DNA of 64,000 nt from Pseudomonas gingeri (GCF_013386165.1 NZ_JACAOS010000016.1:584056-648055); one strand, 5' to 3'. Positions 23,691 through 32,747 are shown, counted from the first letter of the stretch. The notes: generated by a model from the letters alone, not told the origin. Translations and numbers: made by a program.

Positions 23691-26123
23691 CTAGAACAAG
23701 ATCTTCGCCGCATCCGAGAAGCGCTTGGCGAAGTGCACTGTAATGCCGTCCTTCAAGTAATCCGGCAACTCCTCGAAGTGCCCGCGGTTAGCCTCCGGCA
23801 AGATCAGCTCGAAGAGCTTCTGCCGCCGCGCCGCAATCACCTTTTCCCGTACCCCGCCAATCGGCAGGACATGCCCGGTCAGGGTCAGTTCGCCGGTCAT
23901 CGCCACGCCCTTTTTCGGTGGCTGGTTGCGGGCCAGGGACAGCAGCGCACTGGCCATGGTCACCCCGGCACTCGGGCCATCTTTCGGCGTCGCGCCTTCC
24001 GGCACATGCAGGTGCACAAAGGCCTTGTCGAAAAACTCCGGATCGCCGCCAAACTGGCTGAGGTGCGAGCTGACGTAGCTGTAGGCGATCTCCGCCGACT
24101 CCTTCATCACCTCCCCCAACTGCCCGGTGAGCTTGAAACCCCGGTTGAGGGTATGGATGCGGGTGGCTTCAATCGGCAAGGTGGCGCCGCCCATGCTGGT
24201 CCAGGCCAGGCCCGTGATCACACCGACCCCGGACAGCACCTGCTCGTTGCGGAACACCGGCATGCCCAGCGCGGTTTCGAGATCCTTGTTGCCGATCTTG
24301 ATCGTCGTGTCCGGCGCGTCCAGCAGCTTGACCACCGCCTTGCGCACCAGCTTGCCCAGTTGTTTCTCCAACTGACGGACCCCGGCTTCCCGGGCGTAAC
24401 CGTCGATCACCGCGCGCAAGGCGCCATCGCTGATGCTCAAGGTGCTTTTGCTGACGCCGGCCTTTTCCAACTGCTTGGGCCACAGGTGGCGCTTGGCGAT
24501 GGCGACTTTTTCCTCGGTGATATAACCCGACAGGCGAATCACTTCCATGCGGTCCAGCAACGGGCCCGGGATCGAGTCCAGGGTGTTGGCGGTGCAAATG
24601 AACAGCACTTTCGACAGGTCCAGGCGCAGGTCCAGGTAATGGTCGAGGAAATCCACGTTCTGTTCCGGGTCGAGGGTTTCCAGCAGCGCCGATGCCGGGT
24701 CGCCCTGGAAGCTCTGGCCCATCTTGTCGATCTCGTCGAGCATGATCACCGGGTTCATCACCTCGACCTCTTTCAAGGCCTGCACCAGCTTGCCCGGCTG
24801 GGCGCCGATGTAGGTGCGGCGGTGGCCCTTGATCTCCGCCTCGTCACGCATGCCGCCGACGCTGAAGCGATAGAACGGCCGGCCAAGGGATTCGGCGATG
24901 GATTTGCCGACGCTGGTCTTGCCCACGCCCGGCGGCCCAACCAGCAGGACGATGGAACCGCTGATCTCGCCCTTGTAGGCGCCGACCGCGAGGAATTCGA
25001 GAATGCGGGCCTTGATGTCATCCAGGCCGGCGTGATGCTGGTCGAGGACCTTGCGCGCATGCTTGAGGTCGAGCTTGTCTTCGCCATACACACCCCAGGG
25101 CAGGGCGGTGGCCCAGTCCAGGTAATTGCGGGTGACGGCGTATTCCGGCGAGCCGGTCTCGAGGATCGACAGTTTGCCCATCTCCTCGGTGATGCGTTTT
25201 TGCGCTTGGGCCGGCAGGACCTTGCCCTGCAAGCGCTGCTCGAACTGTTCGACGTCGGCACTGCGGTCGTCTTTGGTCAGCCCCAGCTCCTGCTGGATGA
25301 CCTTGAGCTGTTCCTTGAGGAAGAACTCGCGCTGGTGCTCGCCGATCTTGCGGTTCACCTCGGCGGAGATTTCCTTTTGCAGCCGCGCGACTTCGACTTC
25401 CTTGCGCAGCATCGGCAGGACTTTCTCCATGCGCTTGAGCATCGGCACGCAGTCGAGCACTTCCTGCAACTCGTTGCCGGTGGCCGAGGTCAGGGCGGCG
25501 GCGAAGTCGGTCAGCGGCGACGGGTCGTTGGGGCTGAAGCGGTTGAGATAATTCTTCAGTTCTTCGCTGTACAGCGGATTGAGTGGCAACAGCTCCTTGA
25601 TCGCATTGATCAGGGCCATGCCGTAGGCCTTGACCTCGTCGGTCGGCTCGCTCGGCTGGTGCGGGTATTCGACTTCCACCAGGTACGGCGGGCGATGGTG
25701 CTTGAGCCAGGTGCGAATGCGCACCCGGGTCAGGCCCTGGGCGACAAACTGCAACTTGCCGCCTTCGCGACTGGCATGGTGCACCTTCACCAGGGTGCCA
25801 TACTCGGGCAGGGCCTTGGTGTCGAAATGGCGGGTGTCTTCGCTGGGTGTGTCCATGAAGAACAGCGCCAGGGAGTGGTGATCGGACTTGCTCACCAGTT
25901 CCAGGGTTTCGGCCCAGGGTTCTTCATTGACGATCACCGGCAGCACCTGGGCCGGGAAGAAGGGGCGGTTGTGGATCGGGATGATATAGACCTTGTCCGG
26001 CAGATTCTGCCCGGGCAATGCCAGGCCGGTGCCGGAGGCGCTCTCGGCGTGGAGGTCGTCAGCGGTGTGTTCGGTGTCGGCCTGTAGGGTCGGATGTTCA
26101 GGGAATTCCTGCTGCTCGCTCAT
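23691..26123 (-). CDS. lon: ATP-dependent Lon-type protease (AsrA-like second Lon)
   Basis: 810 residues. Cytoplasmic ATP-dependent serine protease. Order: long acidic N-terminal extension (1-40), LAN substrate domain (about 45-240), coiled coil, AAA+ module with Walker A GPPGVGKTSVGK and Walker B IMLDEIDK, then the protease domain with catalytic Ser718 (KDGPSAG) and Lys761 (GGVREKVIAA), 43 residues apart as in E. coli Lon. Most Pseudomonas carry two Lon proteins; the extended N-terminus and context fit the heat-shock-induced AsrA (PA0779) type rather than the clpX-linked one. A sigma-32-like promoter lies just upstream. Confidence 0.93.
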   Translation of the reverse strand: MSEQQEFPEHPTLQADTEHTADDLHAESASGTGLALPGQNLPDKVYIIPIHNRPFFPAQVLPVIVNEEPWAETLELVSKSDHHSLALFFMDTPSEDTRHFDTKALPEYGTLVKVHHASREGGKLQFVAQGLTRVRIRTWLKHHRPPYLVEVEYPHQPSEPTDEVKAYGMALINAIKELLPLNPLYSEELKNYLNRFSPNDPSPLTDFAAALTSATGNELQEVLDCVPMLKRMEKVLPMLRKEVEVARLQKEISAEVNRKIGEHQREFFLKEQLKVIQQELGLTKDDRSADVEQFEQRLQGKVLPAQAQKRITEEMGKLSILETGSPEYAVTRNYLDWATALPWGVYGEDKLDLKHARKVLDQHHAGLDDIKARILEFLAVGAYKGEISGSIVLLVGPPGVGKTSVGKSIAESLGRPFYRFSVGGMRDEAEIKGHRRTYIGAQPGKLVQALKEVEVMNPVIMLDEIDKMGQSFQGDPASALLETLDPEQNVDFLDHYLDLRLDLSKVLFICTANTLDSIPGPLLDRMEVIRLSGYITEEKVAIAKRHLWPKQLEKAGVSKSTLSISDGALRAVIDGYAREAGVRQLEKQLGKLVRKAVVKLLDAPDTTIKIGNKDLETALGMPVFRNEQVLSGVGVITGLAWTSMGGATLPIEATRIHTLNRGFKLTGQLGEVMKESAEIAYSYVSSHLSQFGGDPEFFDKAFVHLHVPEGATPKDGPSAGVTMASALLSLARNQPPKKGVAMTGELTLTGHVLPIGGVREKVIAARRQKLFELILPEANRGHFEELPDYLKDGITVHFAKRFSDAAKILF

Positions 26124-26153
26124 GGGGCACCTGCACAGTGATATATGCCAGTT

Positions 26154-26181
26154 AGATGGGGCGAGCCGCTGGTGGTTTCAA
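26154..26181 (-). promoter_or_regulatory. Heat-shock (sigma-32) promoter for lon
   Basis: On the minus strand: TTGAAA (26181-26176), 14-bp spacer, CCCCATCT (26161-26154). This matches the sigma-32 consensus CTTGAAA / CCCCATNT except for the first base (A for C). It predicts a leader of roughly 25 nt before the lon ATG at 26123. Confidence 0.75.
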
Positions 26182-26407
26182 TGGTCTAGGGTTATAGCTT
26201 TATGAAACTCGGCCGATAGTTGATGAATATGCGTTGTACAGAAGTGTTTATCATGTAGAGGTTTTGCCGGCAGAGCGGTTGTTCGTCGACTTTGCCAGAA
26301 TAGTGGCTAATGGCCCCATTTGCCGCGTGCTCTTCTCTGCAACCCCCGGTAATCTGCACTTGTGAAACGCTTTCATGCCAAGGTCGGCCCCCCACGATCA
26401 CACACCT

Positions 26408-27112
26408 ATGAGTAGTTGCTGCATGGCCCGCCCAACGTCGTTGACCGGATTGTTGCTATTTGTTGCATGCTTGCTCTCGAGCGGCCTGAGTATTGCCGCC
26501 GGTTTCCAGGCCGAGATCGTCGATCAGGACGGCAAGCCCTTGGCGAATGTGGTCATGACCTTGCAGGGCGATGTGCCGCCGCCGGCCTATACCCTCAAGG
26601 CCGACATGGACCAGCGTGACAAACAGTACGATCCCCATGTGCTGGCGGTGCATACCGGCACCCAGGTCCGCTTTCCCAACAGCGACAACATTCGCCATCA
26701 GGTCTACTCCTTCTCGACGCCCAAGCGCTTCGAATTGCGTCTGTACGAAGGGACGCCGTCGGATCCGGTTCTATTCGACAAGCCGGGTGTCGTGGTGCTG
26801 GGTTGCAACATCCATGACTGGATGCTTGGCTATATCTACGTGACCGACGATCCCTGGTTCGCGGTCAGTGATAAAAAGGGCATCATCCGTTTCGACAAAC
26901 TGCCTGCCGGCCGCTACCACGTCACGCTCTGGCATCCCCAGGTGGTTGATATGCTGCCACAGCCGGGTGGCGAAATCGGTGTGTCCGCCACGGACCTGAA
27001 GCAACGTTTCAGCCTGTCGATCCAACCACTGTCGCCGGACGCACCTGCGGCGCCGGCTCCGAGTACTTTCGGCGATGCCTTCAATAAAGCTGTCAGTGAA
27101 ACTGCGAAGTAG
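26408..27112 (+). CDS. Periplasmic cupredoxin-like (methylamine-utilisation type) protein
   Basis: 234 residues from ATG 26408 (a second in-frame ATG at 26423 is equally possible; neither has a clear ribosome site). Signal peptide ends near SIAAG. A carboxypeptidase-regulatory-like strand segment (QDGKPLANVVMTL) is followed by a plastocyanin-like domain with the type 1 copper ligand set His97, Cys133, His136 and Met139 (RHQVYS, GCNIHDWM). Such proteins are often labelled methylamine utilisation protein without evidence. First gene of a four-gene operon: the next ORF overlaps its 3' end by 38 nt. Confidence 0.8.
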   Translation: MSSCCMARPTSLTGLLLFVACLLSSGLSIAAGFQAEIVDQDGKPLANVVMTLQGDVPPPAYTLKADMDQRDKQYDPHVLAVHTGTQVRFPNSDNIRHQVYSFSTPKRFELRLYEGTPSDPVLFDKPGVVVLGCNIHDWMLGYIYVTDDPWFAVSDKKGIIRFDKLPAGRYHVTLWHPQVVDMLPQPGGEIGVSATDLKQRFSLSIQPLSPDAPAAPAPSTFGDAFNKAVSETAK

Positions 27113-29453
27113 CTTTCAGGCGCGGGTCGCCTGCGTCCTGATCCTGCTGTTGCTGGTGGTGGTTGGCGCACTGTATTTCAGCGTCAAGGCGGCCACCAAC
27201 AGCGCGATCCGCAGCCAGGCCAGTGAGCAATTGCAGCTCGGTACCCGAGTGTTCGAACGTTTATTGGACGTCCAGGGCCGGCGCCTGAGCGATGGCGTGC
27301 AACTGTTGGCCGCCGATTTCGGCTTTCGCGATGCGGTGGCCAGCGGTGATTCGGCGACCATCCGCTCGGTGCTGATCAACCACGGCAAGCGCATCAATGC
27401 CAGTGACATGATTCTCCTGAGCATGGACGGCAAGGTGCTCGCCAGCACCCTGGACGACGCGCCCGAGGGTTCACAGTTCCGCTATGACCAGGCCTTGCGC
27501 GAAGCGCGGCGGGCCAAGCAATCGACCCTGATCGTGCCGTTACAGGGCCAGCCGCACCTGCTGGTGGAAGCCCCGGTGCTGGCGCCCCTGCCGATTGCCC
27601 GGGTGGTGATGGGCTTTTCCATGGACACCGCGTTTGCCCGCGAGCTGCGTTCGTTGAGCAACCTGGAAGTGTCGTTCCTGACCGTGGACATGCAACAACC
27701 CGGGCAACTGGTGAGCACCCAGCCGCCGGCCATGGCGCAAAGCATCGAGCACCTGATGCTCGCCAATGCCACGAAACACATACAGGAACTGACCGAATAC
27801 GAGCAGCACAGCTTCCTGAGCAAGACCTTGATGCTGGCCAGCACGGCCGACGAAAATGACAACCAGGTCATCGCCTTGCTGCAAAGTCCCCTGGATGCGG
27901 CGATGCAGGCGTTCGCGCCGCTCGACCAGAACATCCTGTTTATCGCCCTGATTTCGCTCCTGGCGTCCCTGGTCGGCGCCTTGTTGCTGGCGCGCAGTGT
28001 TTCGCAGCCGGTGCGGGCGTTGGCCCAGGCGGCGGAGCGGATCGGCCAGGGCGATTACCAGACCCCGGTGCCGCTCAAACGCAGTGACGAACTGGGCCTT
28101 CTGGCCACGGCCTTCAACTCCATGCAAAGCGGCATCGCCGAGCGTGAACAGCAACTGGCGCACAACGCCTTGCACGACCGCCTCACCGGCCTGCCCAACC
28201 GGGCGTTGGTCATGGAGCGCCTGGGCAGTGCGATCAGCGCCGGGCGTCCGGTGGCCCTGATCTATCTGGAGATCGACAACCTGCGGGCGATCAGCGAAGC
28301 CGGCGGCCCCGAGGCGGTCGACCTGATGCTGCAACATGTCGGTCAGCGCCTGCTCGGCTCCCTGCGGGCCGGCGATACCGTGGCGCACCTGATCGGCAGC
28401 GAATTCCTGCTGTTGCTGCAGGGCACCGCCAGTGATGGCGCGGTCGCCACGGCGGACAAACTTCAGCAACTGTTGCTCAAGCCGCAGCGGATTGCCGAGC
28501 ATGACGTGGCCCTGGATTGCCGGATGGGCATTGCCGCCTTCCCGGAGGACGGCCAGGCCGCGGAAGAGCTGCTCAGTCGCGCCGCCATCGCCATGAAAGA
28601 CGCCGAACAGATCCCGGGCCGGATCCAGATCTACGAGCAGGGGCGCGACCTGGCACACCGGCGCCAGGTCACCCTGATTCGTGACTTGCGCCATGCCGCG
28701 TCCAATGGCGAGTTGCTGCTGCATTACCAGCCCAAGCTGGATATCCGCCAGGGTCGCGTGCGTCAGGCCGAAGCCCTGCTACGCTGGCAACACCCGCAGT
28801 TCGGCATGGTTTCGCCGGCGGAGTTCATCGTCCTGGCCGAACGCACCGGCAGTATCCAGATCCTCACCCATTGGGTGATCGAGGAGGGGATACGGCAGTT
28901 GTCGGAGTGGAATAAGCGTGGCCTGCGGCTACAGTTGTCGTTGAATATTTCGGCAGACGACCTGCTGGGCTCTGACCTGACCGACCGGGTCTCGGCGCTG
29001 CTCAAGCAATATCGGCTGCCGGCCGAACAACTGATTTTCGAGATCACCGAAAGCGCCGTGATGCGTGAGCCCGAGAAGGCCCTGAAGGTCCTGCACCGGC
29101 TGCGCGAGTGCGGCATCAGCCTGTCGGTGGATGACTTCGGTACCGGTTACTCGTCGCTGGCGCACCTCAAGCGCCTGCCGGTGCAGGAACTGAAGATCGA
29201 CCAGTCCTTCGTTCGCGACCTGGATGAAACCAGCGAGGACGCGGTGATCGTCCGCTCGACCATCGAAATGAGCCACAACCTGGGGCTGAAGGTGGTCGCC
29301 GAGGGCGTCGAATATGCACACAGCCTGCGCTTGCTGGAGCGTTGGCATTGCGATACTGCCCAGGGTTACCTGATCAGTCGTCCGCTGACCGCGGCGGCGT
29401 TCGAGGCCTGGGTTGCCTTACCTTTGGGTTCACCGTCTGTTTTGGTTCATTGA
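27075..29453 (+). CDS. Membrane GGDEF/EAL protein, probable c-di-GMP phosphodiesterase
   Basis: 792 residues. Membrane segment at about 17-37, periplasmic sensor region (about 40-290), second membrane segment near 292-310, HAMP (QPVRALAQAAERIGQGDY), GGDEF domain (about 370-525) and EAL domain (about 540-785). The GGDEF signature is IGSEF, so cyclase activity is unlikely, although the RxxD inhibitory site (RAGD) is kept. The EAL domain has EALLRW, NIS, FEITES, VDDFGTGYS, KIDQSF, AEGVE and QGY, all expected for activity. It is likely to hydrolyse c-di-GMP under control of a periplasmic signal, plausibly from the cupredoxin or globin encoded alongside. Confidence 0.93.
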   Translation: MPSIKLSVKLRSSFQARVACVLILLLLVVVGALYFSVKAATNSAIRSQASEQLQLGTRVFERLLDVQGRRLSDGVQLLAADFGFRDAVASGDSATIRSVLINHGKRINASDMILLSMDGKVLASTLDDAPEGSQFRYDQALREARRAKQSTLIVPLQGQPHLLVEAPVLAPLPIARVVMGFSMDTAFARELRSLSNLEVSFLTVDMQQPGQLVSTQPPAMAQSIEHLMLANATKHIQELTEYEQHSFLSKTLMLASTADENDNQVIALLQSPLDAAMQAFAPLDQNILFIALISLLASLVGALLLARSVSQPVRALAQAAERIGQGDYQTPVPLKRSDELGLLATAFNSMQSGIAEREQQLAHNALHDRLTGLPNRALVMERLGSAISAGRPVALIYLEIDNLRAISEAGGPEAVDLMLQHVGQRLLGSLRAGDTVAHLIGSEFLLLLQGTASDGAVATADKLQQLLLKPQRIAEHDVALDCRMGIAAFPEDGQAAEELLSRAAIAMKDAEQIPGRIQIYEQGRDLAHRRQVTLIRDLRHAASNGELLLHYQPKLDIRQGRVRQAEALLRWQHPQFGMVSPAEFIVLAERTGSIQILTHWVIEEGIRQLSEWNKRGLRLQLSLNISADDLLGSDLTDRVSALLKQYRLPAEQLIFEITESAVMREPEKALKVLHRLRECGISLSVDDFGTGYSSLAHLKRLPVQELKIDQSFVRDLDETSEDAVIVRSTIEMSHNLGLKVVAEGVEYAHSLRLLERWHCDTAQGYLISRPLTAAAFEAWVALPLGSPSVLVH

Positions 29454-29458
29454 CTGCC

Positions 29459-30319
29459 ATGAAGCGTTTATCTCTTTTGCTCTGCGGCCTGGCTTGCCTG
29501 GGTGCGCAACCGGTACTGGCCGACAACGGCCGTTTGATCGCCACGGGTGGGGCCAGCAGCCTCGAAGGCCCGGCGGGCGGCGGTATCACGCCCTGGGCGA
29601 TGCTGACCGGCTATGGCGAACAGAACGAGTGGAGTGCCACGGCGTTCGCCACCACGGTCAATCTCCCGGACTACCGGCTGGATGTGGCCGGGGTCGCGGC
29701 GTCCTATGACAACCGCGTGGAGGTGTCCTTTGCCCGCCAGCGCTTCGACCTGGGTTCGCTGGTCAGCAAGCTGAGCCTGCCGGAGGATCATCTGGGGCAG
29801 GACATCCTGGGCGTCAAGGTGCGCTTGTTCGGCGATGTGATCTACGACCGCTTGCCCCAGGTGTCCCTGGGCCTGGAGTACAAGCACCAGACCAACTTCG
29901 AGATTCCGCAACTGGTGGGCGCCAAGCGCGATCAGGACGTCGAAGGCTACCTGACCGCCAGCCGCCTGTTCATGGGCGCGGCCTTTGGTTACAACCTGCT
30001 GGTCAACGGCGGCGTGCGCTACAGCCGGGCCAACGAACTGGGGCTGATGGGCTTTGGTGGTGACCGTCGCGATACCCGCACCTTGCTCAAGGAAGGTTCC
30101 GTGGCGGTGCTGTTCAACCCGCGCTGGGCCATGGGTGTGGAGTATCGGCAGAAGCCGGATAACCTGTCGTTTTCCGGTGAGAGCGATTGGGCTGACCTGT
30201 TTATCGGTTACTTTCCGAACAAGCACGTGTCCTTTGTCCTGGCCTACGCCAAGCTCGGAGAAATCGCGACCCTGGATAACCAGAACGGCACCTATCTGTC
30301 CGTGCAGGGGAGTTTCTGA
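29459..30319 (+). CDS. DUF3034 family putative outer-membrane protein
   Basis: 286 residues from ATG 29459, 5 nt after the previous stop. Signal peptide (MKRLSLLLCGLACLG, cut after VLA). The mature N-terminus GRLIATGGASSLEGPAGGGITPWAM is characteristic of DUF3034. The rest alternates like beta-strands (SLGLEYKHQTNFEIP, AVLFNPRWAMGVEYRQKP, LFIGYFPNKHVSFVLAYAKLG) and ends in Phe, all typical of an outer-membrane barrel. Function unknown. Its stop overlaps the next start (TGATG). Confidence 0.8.
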   Translation: MKRLSLLLCGLACLGAQPVLADNGRLIATGGASSLEGPAGGGITPWAMLTGYGEQNEWSATAFATTVNLPDYRLDVAGVAASYDNRVEVSFARQRFDLGSLVSKLSLPEDHLGQDILGVKVRLFGDVIYDRLPQVSLGLEYKHQTNFEIPQLVGAKRDQDVEGYLTASRLFMGAAFGYNLLVNGGVRYSRANELGLMGFGGDRRDTRTLLKEGSVAVLFNPRWAMGVEYRQKPDNLSFSGESDWADLFIGYFPNKHVSFVLAYAKLGEIATLDNQNGTYLSVQGSF

Positions 30320-30741
30320 TGCGGGTTTTGAAGTTGCTGGTGATCATTGCCCTGTTGGCCGGTTGTGCCCAACAACCGCCCAAGGATGACAGTCTCTATC
30401 GTGATCTGGGCGAGCGGGCTGGGATTACCCGGATCGTCGAGGGCATGTTGCTGAACATTGCCCATGACCCTCGGATCGTCGAGCGTTTCCGCAAGATCGA
30501 TATCCAGCGCCTGCGGGATAAATTGGTCGAACAGTTCTGCGTCGAGGCGGGCGGGCCTTGCGTGTACACCGGCGACACCATGGCCGAGAGCCACAAGGGC
30601 CAGAACGTCAGCCGCAGCGACTTCAATGCGCTGGTGGAGGACCTGATCGCGGCGATGGATACCCTGGGTATTCCGGTGCCGGTGCAGAACCGCCTGATTG
30701 CGCGGTTGGCGCCGATGCGGGGTGAGGTTATTCAGCACTAG
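30319..30741 (+). CDS. Lipoprotein-type group 1 truncated haemoglobin
   Basis: 140 residues. It begins with a lipoprotein signal (LLVIIALLAGC, lipidated Cys16), unusual for a globin. The rest is a truncated-globin fold: LYRDLGERAGITRIVEG, then GGPCVYTGDTMAESHKG with proximal His92 and the group 1 spacing to SRSDFNALVEDL. The usual B-helix Phe-Tyr pair is replaced (GMLLNI), so distal ligand binding must differ. Cys74 and Cys81 could form a disulfide. Last gene of the cupredoxin/EAL/DUF3034 operon; a periplasmic gas or redox sensor is inference. Confidence 0.85.
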   Translation: MRVLKLLVIIALLAGCAQQPPKDDSLYRDLGERAGITRIVEGMLLNIAHDPRIVERFRKIDIQRLRDKLVEQFCVEAGGPCVYTGDTMAESHKGQNVSRSDFNALVEDLIAAMDTLGIPVPVQNRLIARLAPMRGEVIQH

Positions 30742-30942
30742 GCTGAATAACTCCGAACTTAGTGGCGTCCGTGCAGGTATCGGTTCAGGCGCCGCCGAAT
30801 CTACGGCTGTTCCCGCCCGCGCTTATTCATCGCCGAATTGAGGGTGGCGGCTGTACGCAGGTTAGTCGACCGTCGCGTCCGAGAGCGCCCTGCGCACAAC
30901 CACCATAAAGTGCAGGCAGTTAAAAGGCACCTGAACAGGGCG
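30742..30942. other. Non-coding stretch
   Basis: No credible gene on either strand. A minus-strand open frame of 75 codons crosses it but has no ribosome site and resembles no family. The duplicated promoter unit begins at 30943. Confidence 0.5.
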
Positions 30943-31088
30943 TTGCCGTTGGTCAGGACTGTCATTTCTGACAGTAGAGTCTTGTCCCGCGTTCTTCTAG
31001 GGTCATGCTCACAGGCATCTTGTTTCAAGTGCTCAACGAGTTTGGGACTTGGCGGTCGCGAGTGTCAGGGTGGCAATGAGGAACTGTC
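30943..31088 (+). promoter_or_regulatory. Promoter/leader unit P1 with lux-type palindrome
   Basis: Contains the perfect palindrome CTGTCATTTCTGACAG at 30959-30974 and, exactly 20 bp later, TTCTAG (30995-31000) at -10 distance. The first 60 bp or so are nearly identical to unit P2 at 32754. The palindrome has CT-N12-AG geometry. The RCC1-like gene starts 130 bp after the palindrome begins, with GAGGAA as ribosome site. Confidence 0.75.
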
Positions 31089-32009
31089 ATGAGTAACGAC
31101 CGGGTTTCAACAAGTGACAAAGCGATAAATGAGCAGCCCACGGGCGGGATTCTGGCCTGGTGGCACAACGGTGACGAGATGCGGATGCTGGAGAAAGTGA
31201 GCTCCGGGGTCTCGACAATGACCACTAATTCGCTCGGTATGATGCTGGCGATCAAAGGAGGGGAAGTGCTGGCCTGGGATGGTAATGGCAGCACCACAAC
31301 CACTCCGGTTGCGCAGGAGGCGAAGTCCGGTGTCAGCGCCATCGCCCTTGGTTATAACGAACGCCCCGCCCGCGTCAGCTCGTTGGCGCTGAAGGCGGGA
31401 AAAGTCCTCTGCTGGCAGGACTATCCGGTGTTCTCCGAATTGATAGTGCCGGAGGCCGCGCAGTCGGGGGTGACGGCCATCGCCATTAACGGCCGTTGGG
31501 GCATGGCGCTCAAGCAAGGCGTGGTGCTGCTCTGGGAGATCAATACGTCGGAACTCTTGCATGTCCCGGAGGAAGCCCAGTCAGGGATCAAAGCCATCTC
31601 CATTGAACCACATACCGGCGGCCAGGCCATGGCCCTCACCGAGCATGGCCGGGTGCTCTGCTGGTCGCCCGGCACCATCCGCCTGATAGACGTGCCGGAT
31701 CAGGCACTATCCCGAGTCAGCGCCATCGCCAATGACGATGCCCACTGGGTGGCGATCAGAGGCGGTGGGGTCTTGGCTTGGCACCACCGAGGAGGGTTGA
31801 ATGTGATGCCGGTGCCGGATGCAGTGAAGTCCGGCGTGAGCGCCATCGCTATTCGCAACGAGCGGGTGGTGGCGCTGAAAAACGGCGGAGTCATCGACTG
31901 GACCTTCGGCGAGACCGAGACCAGGCCTGTCCCTCCTCAAGCGCTCAGCGGTGTCCTGGAAGTTGACACCTCCAGTTTTTCCCTGATGGTGTTGAGGCAG
32001 GATCCATGA
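31089..32009 (+). CDS. RCC1-like seven-bladed beta-propeller protein
   Basis: 306 residues, no signal peptide or membrane segment. The protein is seven imperfect repeats of about 40 residues, each following the pattern VP-x-x-A-x-SGVSAIA ... ALKxGxVLxW (for example near residues 75-95, 120-148, 160-200, 205-235, 240-275). The first strand (GGILAW) can pair with the last blade, a Velcro closure as in RCC1. In bacteria RCC1-like proteins include type III effectors and toxin-linked propellers; this one is stand-alone and lacks a secretion signal. Function unknown; the regulatory motif it shares with glucan genes is the best clue. Confidence 0.8.
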   Translation: MSNDRVSTSDKAINEQPTGGILAWWHNGDEMRMLEKVSSGVSTMTTNSLGMMLAIKGGEVLAWDGNGSTTTTPVAQEAKSGVSAIALGYNERPARVSSLALKAGKVLCWQDYPVFSELIVPEAAQSGVTAIAINGRWGMALKQGVVLLWEINTSELLHVPEEAQSGIKAISIEPHTGGQAMALTEHGRVLCWSPGTIRLIDVPDQALSRVSAIANDDAHWVAIRGGGVLAWHHRGGLNVMPVPDAVKSGVSAIAIRNERVVALKNGGVIDWTFGETETRPVPPQALSGVLEVDTSSFSLMVLRQDP

Positions 32010-32105
32010 AGCGTCTTCCTTGCTCGGGACAGCCTGCTTGATCGAGTGCTAAACCTGTTGAGAGCTTTGGAATCGCGGAGCTGGTGAGAGTCAGGAACCA
32101 AGGTC

Positions 32106-32747
32106 ATGAGCGATGACAGGGGTTGGACGTCAGGCAGGACTGGCATTGCCCTGAAGGGCGCTGCGCTTCTGGGCTGGGTGACATTGTGCATCCAGCTCTA
32201 CCAGAATTGCCAGGATGCGGGGAGTCTGTTGGGCGGACTGGATGTCTTCTTCAGTTACCTGACGGTGTTGTGCAATATCCTGGTGGCACTGGTACTCAGC
32301 TGCGCGGCGACATCGGGGGATTCGGCGGCGCGGCGTTTCTTTCTCAGACCTTCGGTTCAGGGCGGCGCGGCGGTCAGCGTGGTGCTGGTCGCGCTGGTGT
32401 ACAACCTGTTGTTGCGCGATTCATGGAGTTCCGAGGAATTCCAGTGGGTCCCCGATGAATTGATGCACGACGTGATGCCGGTGCTGTTTTTGCTCTATTG
32501 GTGGTTCTGTGTGACCAGGGGGCGCTTGCTGTGGCGGGATGTGCTGCCATGGCTGATCTGTCTGCTGGCCTACTGCGCTTACCTTCTGCTGCGCGGATAC
32601 CTGATCGGCGCCTACCCCTATGACTTCATCGATGTGAACACGTTGGGTTATCCCCAGATGTTTATCAATGCCGCAATGGTGGTGTTGGGATTCACGCTGC
32701 TATCACTGCTGGTGGTTGCCGTGGATCGCTGGCGCGGCAAGCGCTGA
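32106..32747 (+). CDS. Pr6Pr family membrane protein (copy 1)
   Basis: 213 residues with six predicted membrane segments, the Pr6Pr (FAR-17a/AIG1-like) topology. Signatures shared by the three copies in this window: FFSYLTVLCNILVA near 48-61, YNLLLRDSW near 98, the DELMHDVMPVLF segment near 115-126 with conserved Asp and His, and LGYPQMFINA near 180. The 80 bp before its ATG match the downstream half of the leaders of the genes at 31089 and 32900, but the palindrome is missing, so it probably depends on read-through from the RCC1-like gene. Molecular function unknown. Confidence 0.85.
   Translation: MSDDRGWTSGRTGIALKGAALLGWVTLCIQLYQNCQDAGSLLGGLDVFFSYLTVLCNILVALVLSCAATSGDSAARRFFLRPSVQGGAAVSVVLVALVYNLLLRDSWSSEEFQWVPDELMHDVMPVLFLLYWWFCVTRGRLLWRDVLPWLICLLAYCAYLLLRGYLIGAYPYDFIDVNTLGYPQMFINAAMVVLGFTLLSLLVVAVDRWRGKR

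Noticed and set aside
23490..26087. Plus-strand open frame of 865 codons opposite lon
   Set aside because: Shadow of lon caused by high GC at third positions; sequence is low-complexity (Gln/Leu/Gly/His-rich) with no domain.
30801..31028. 75-codon minus-strand frame in the gap before the RCC1-like gene
   Set aside because: No ribosome site or family, and it runs through the duplicated promoter unit, which explains its conservation better.
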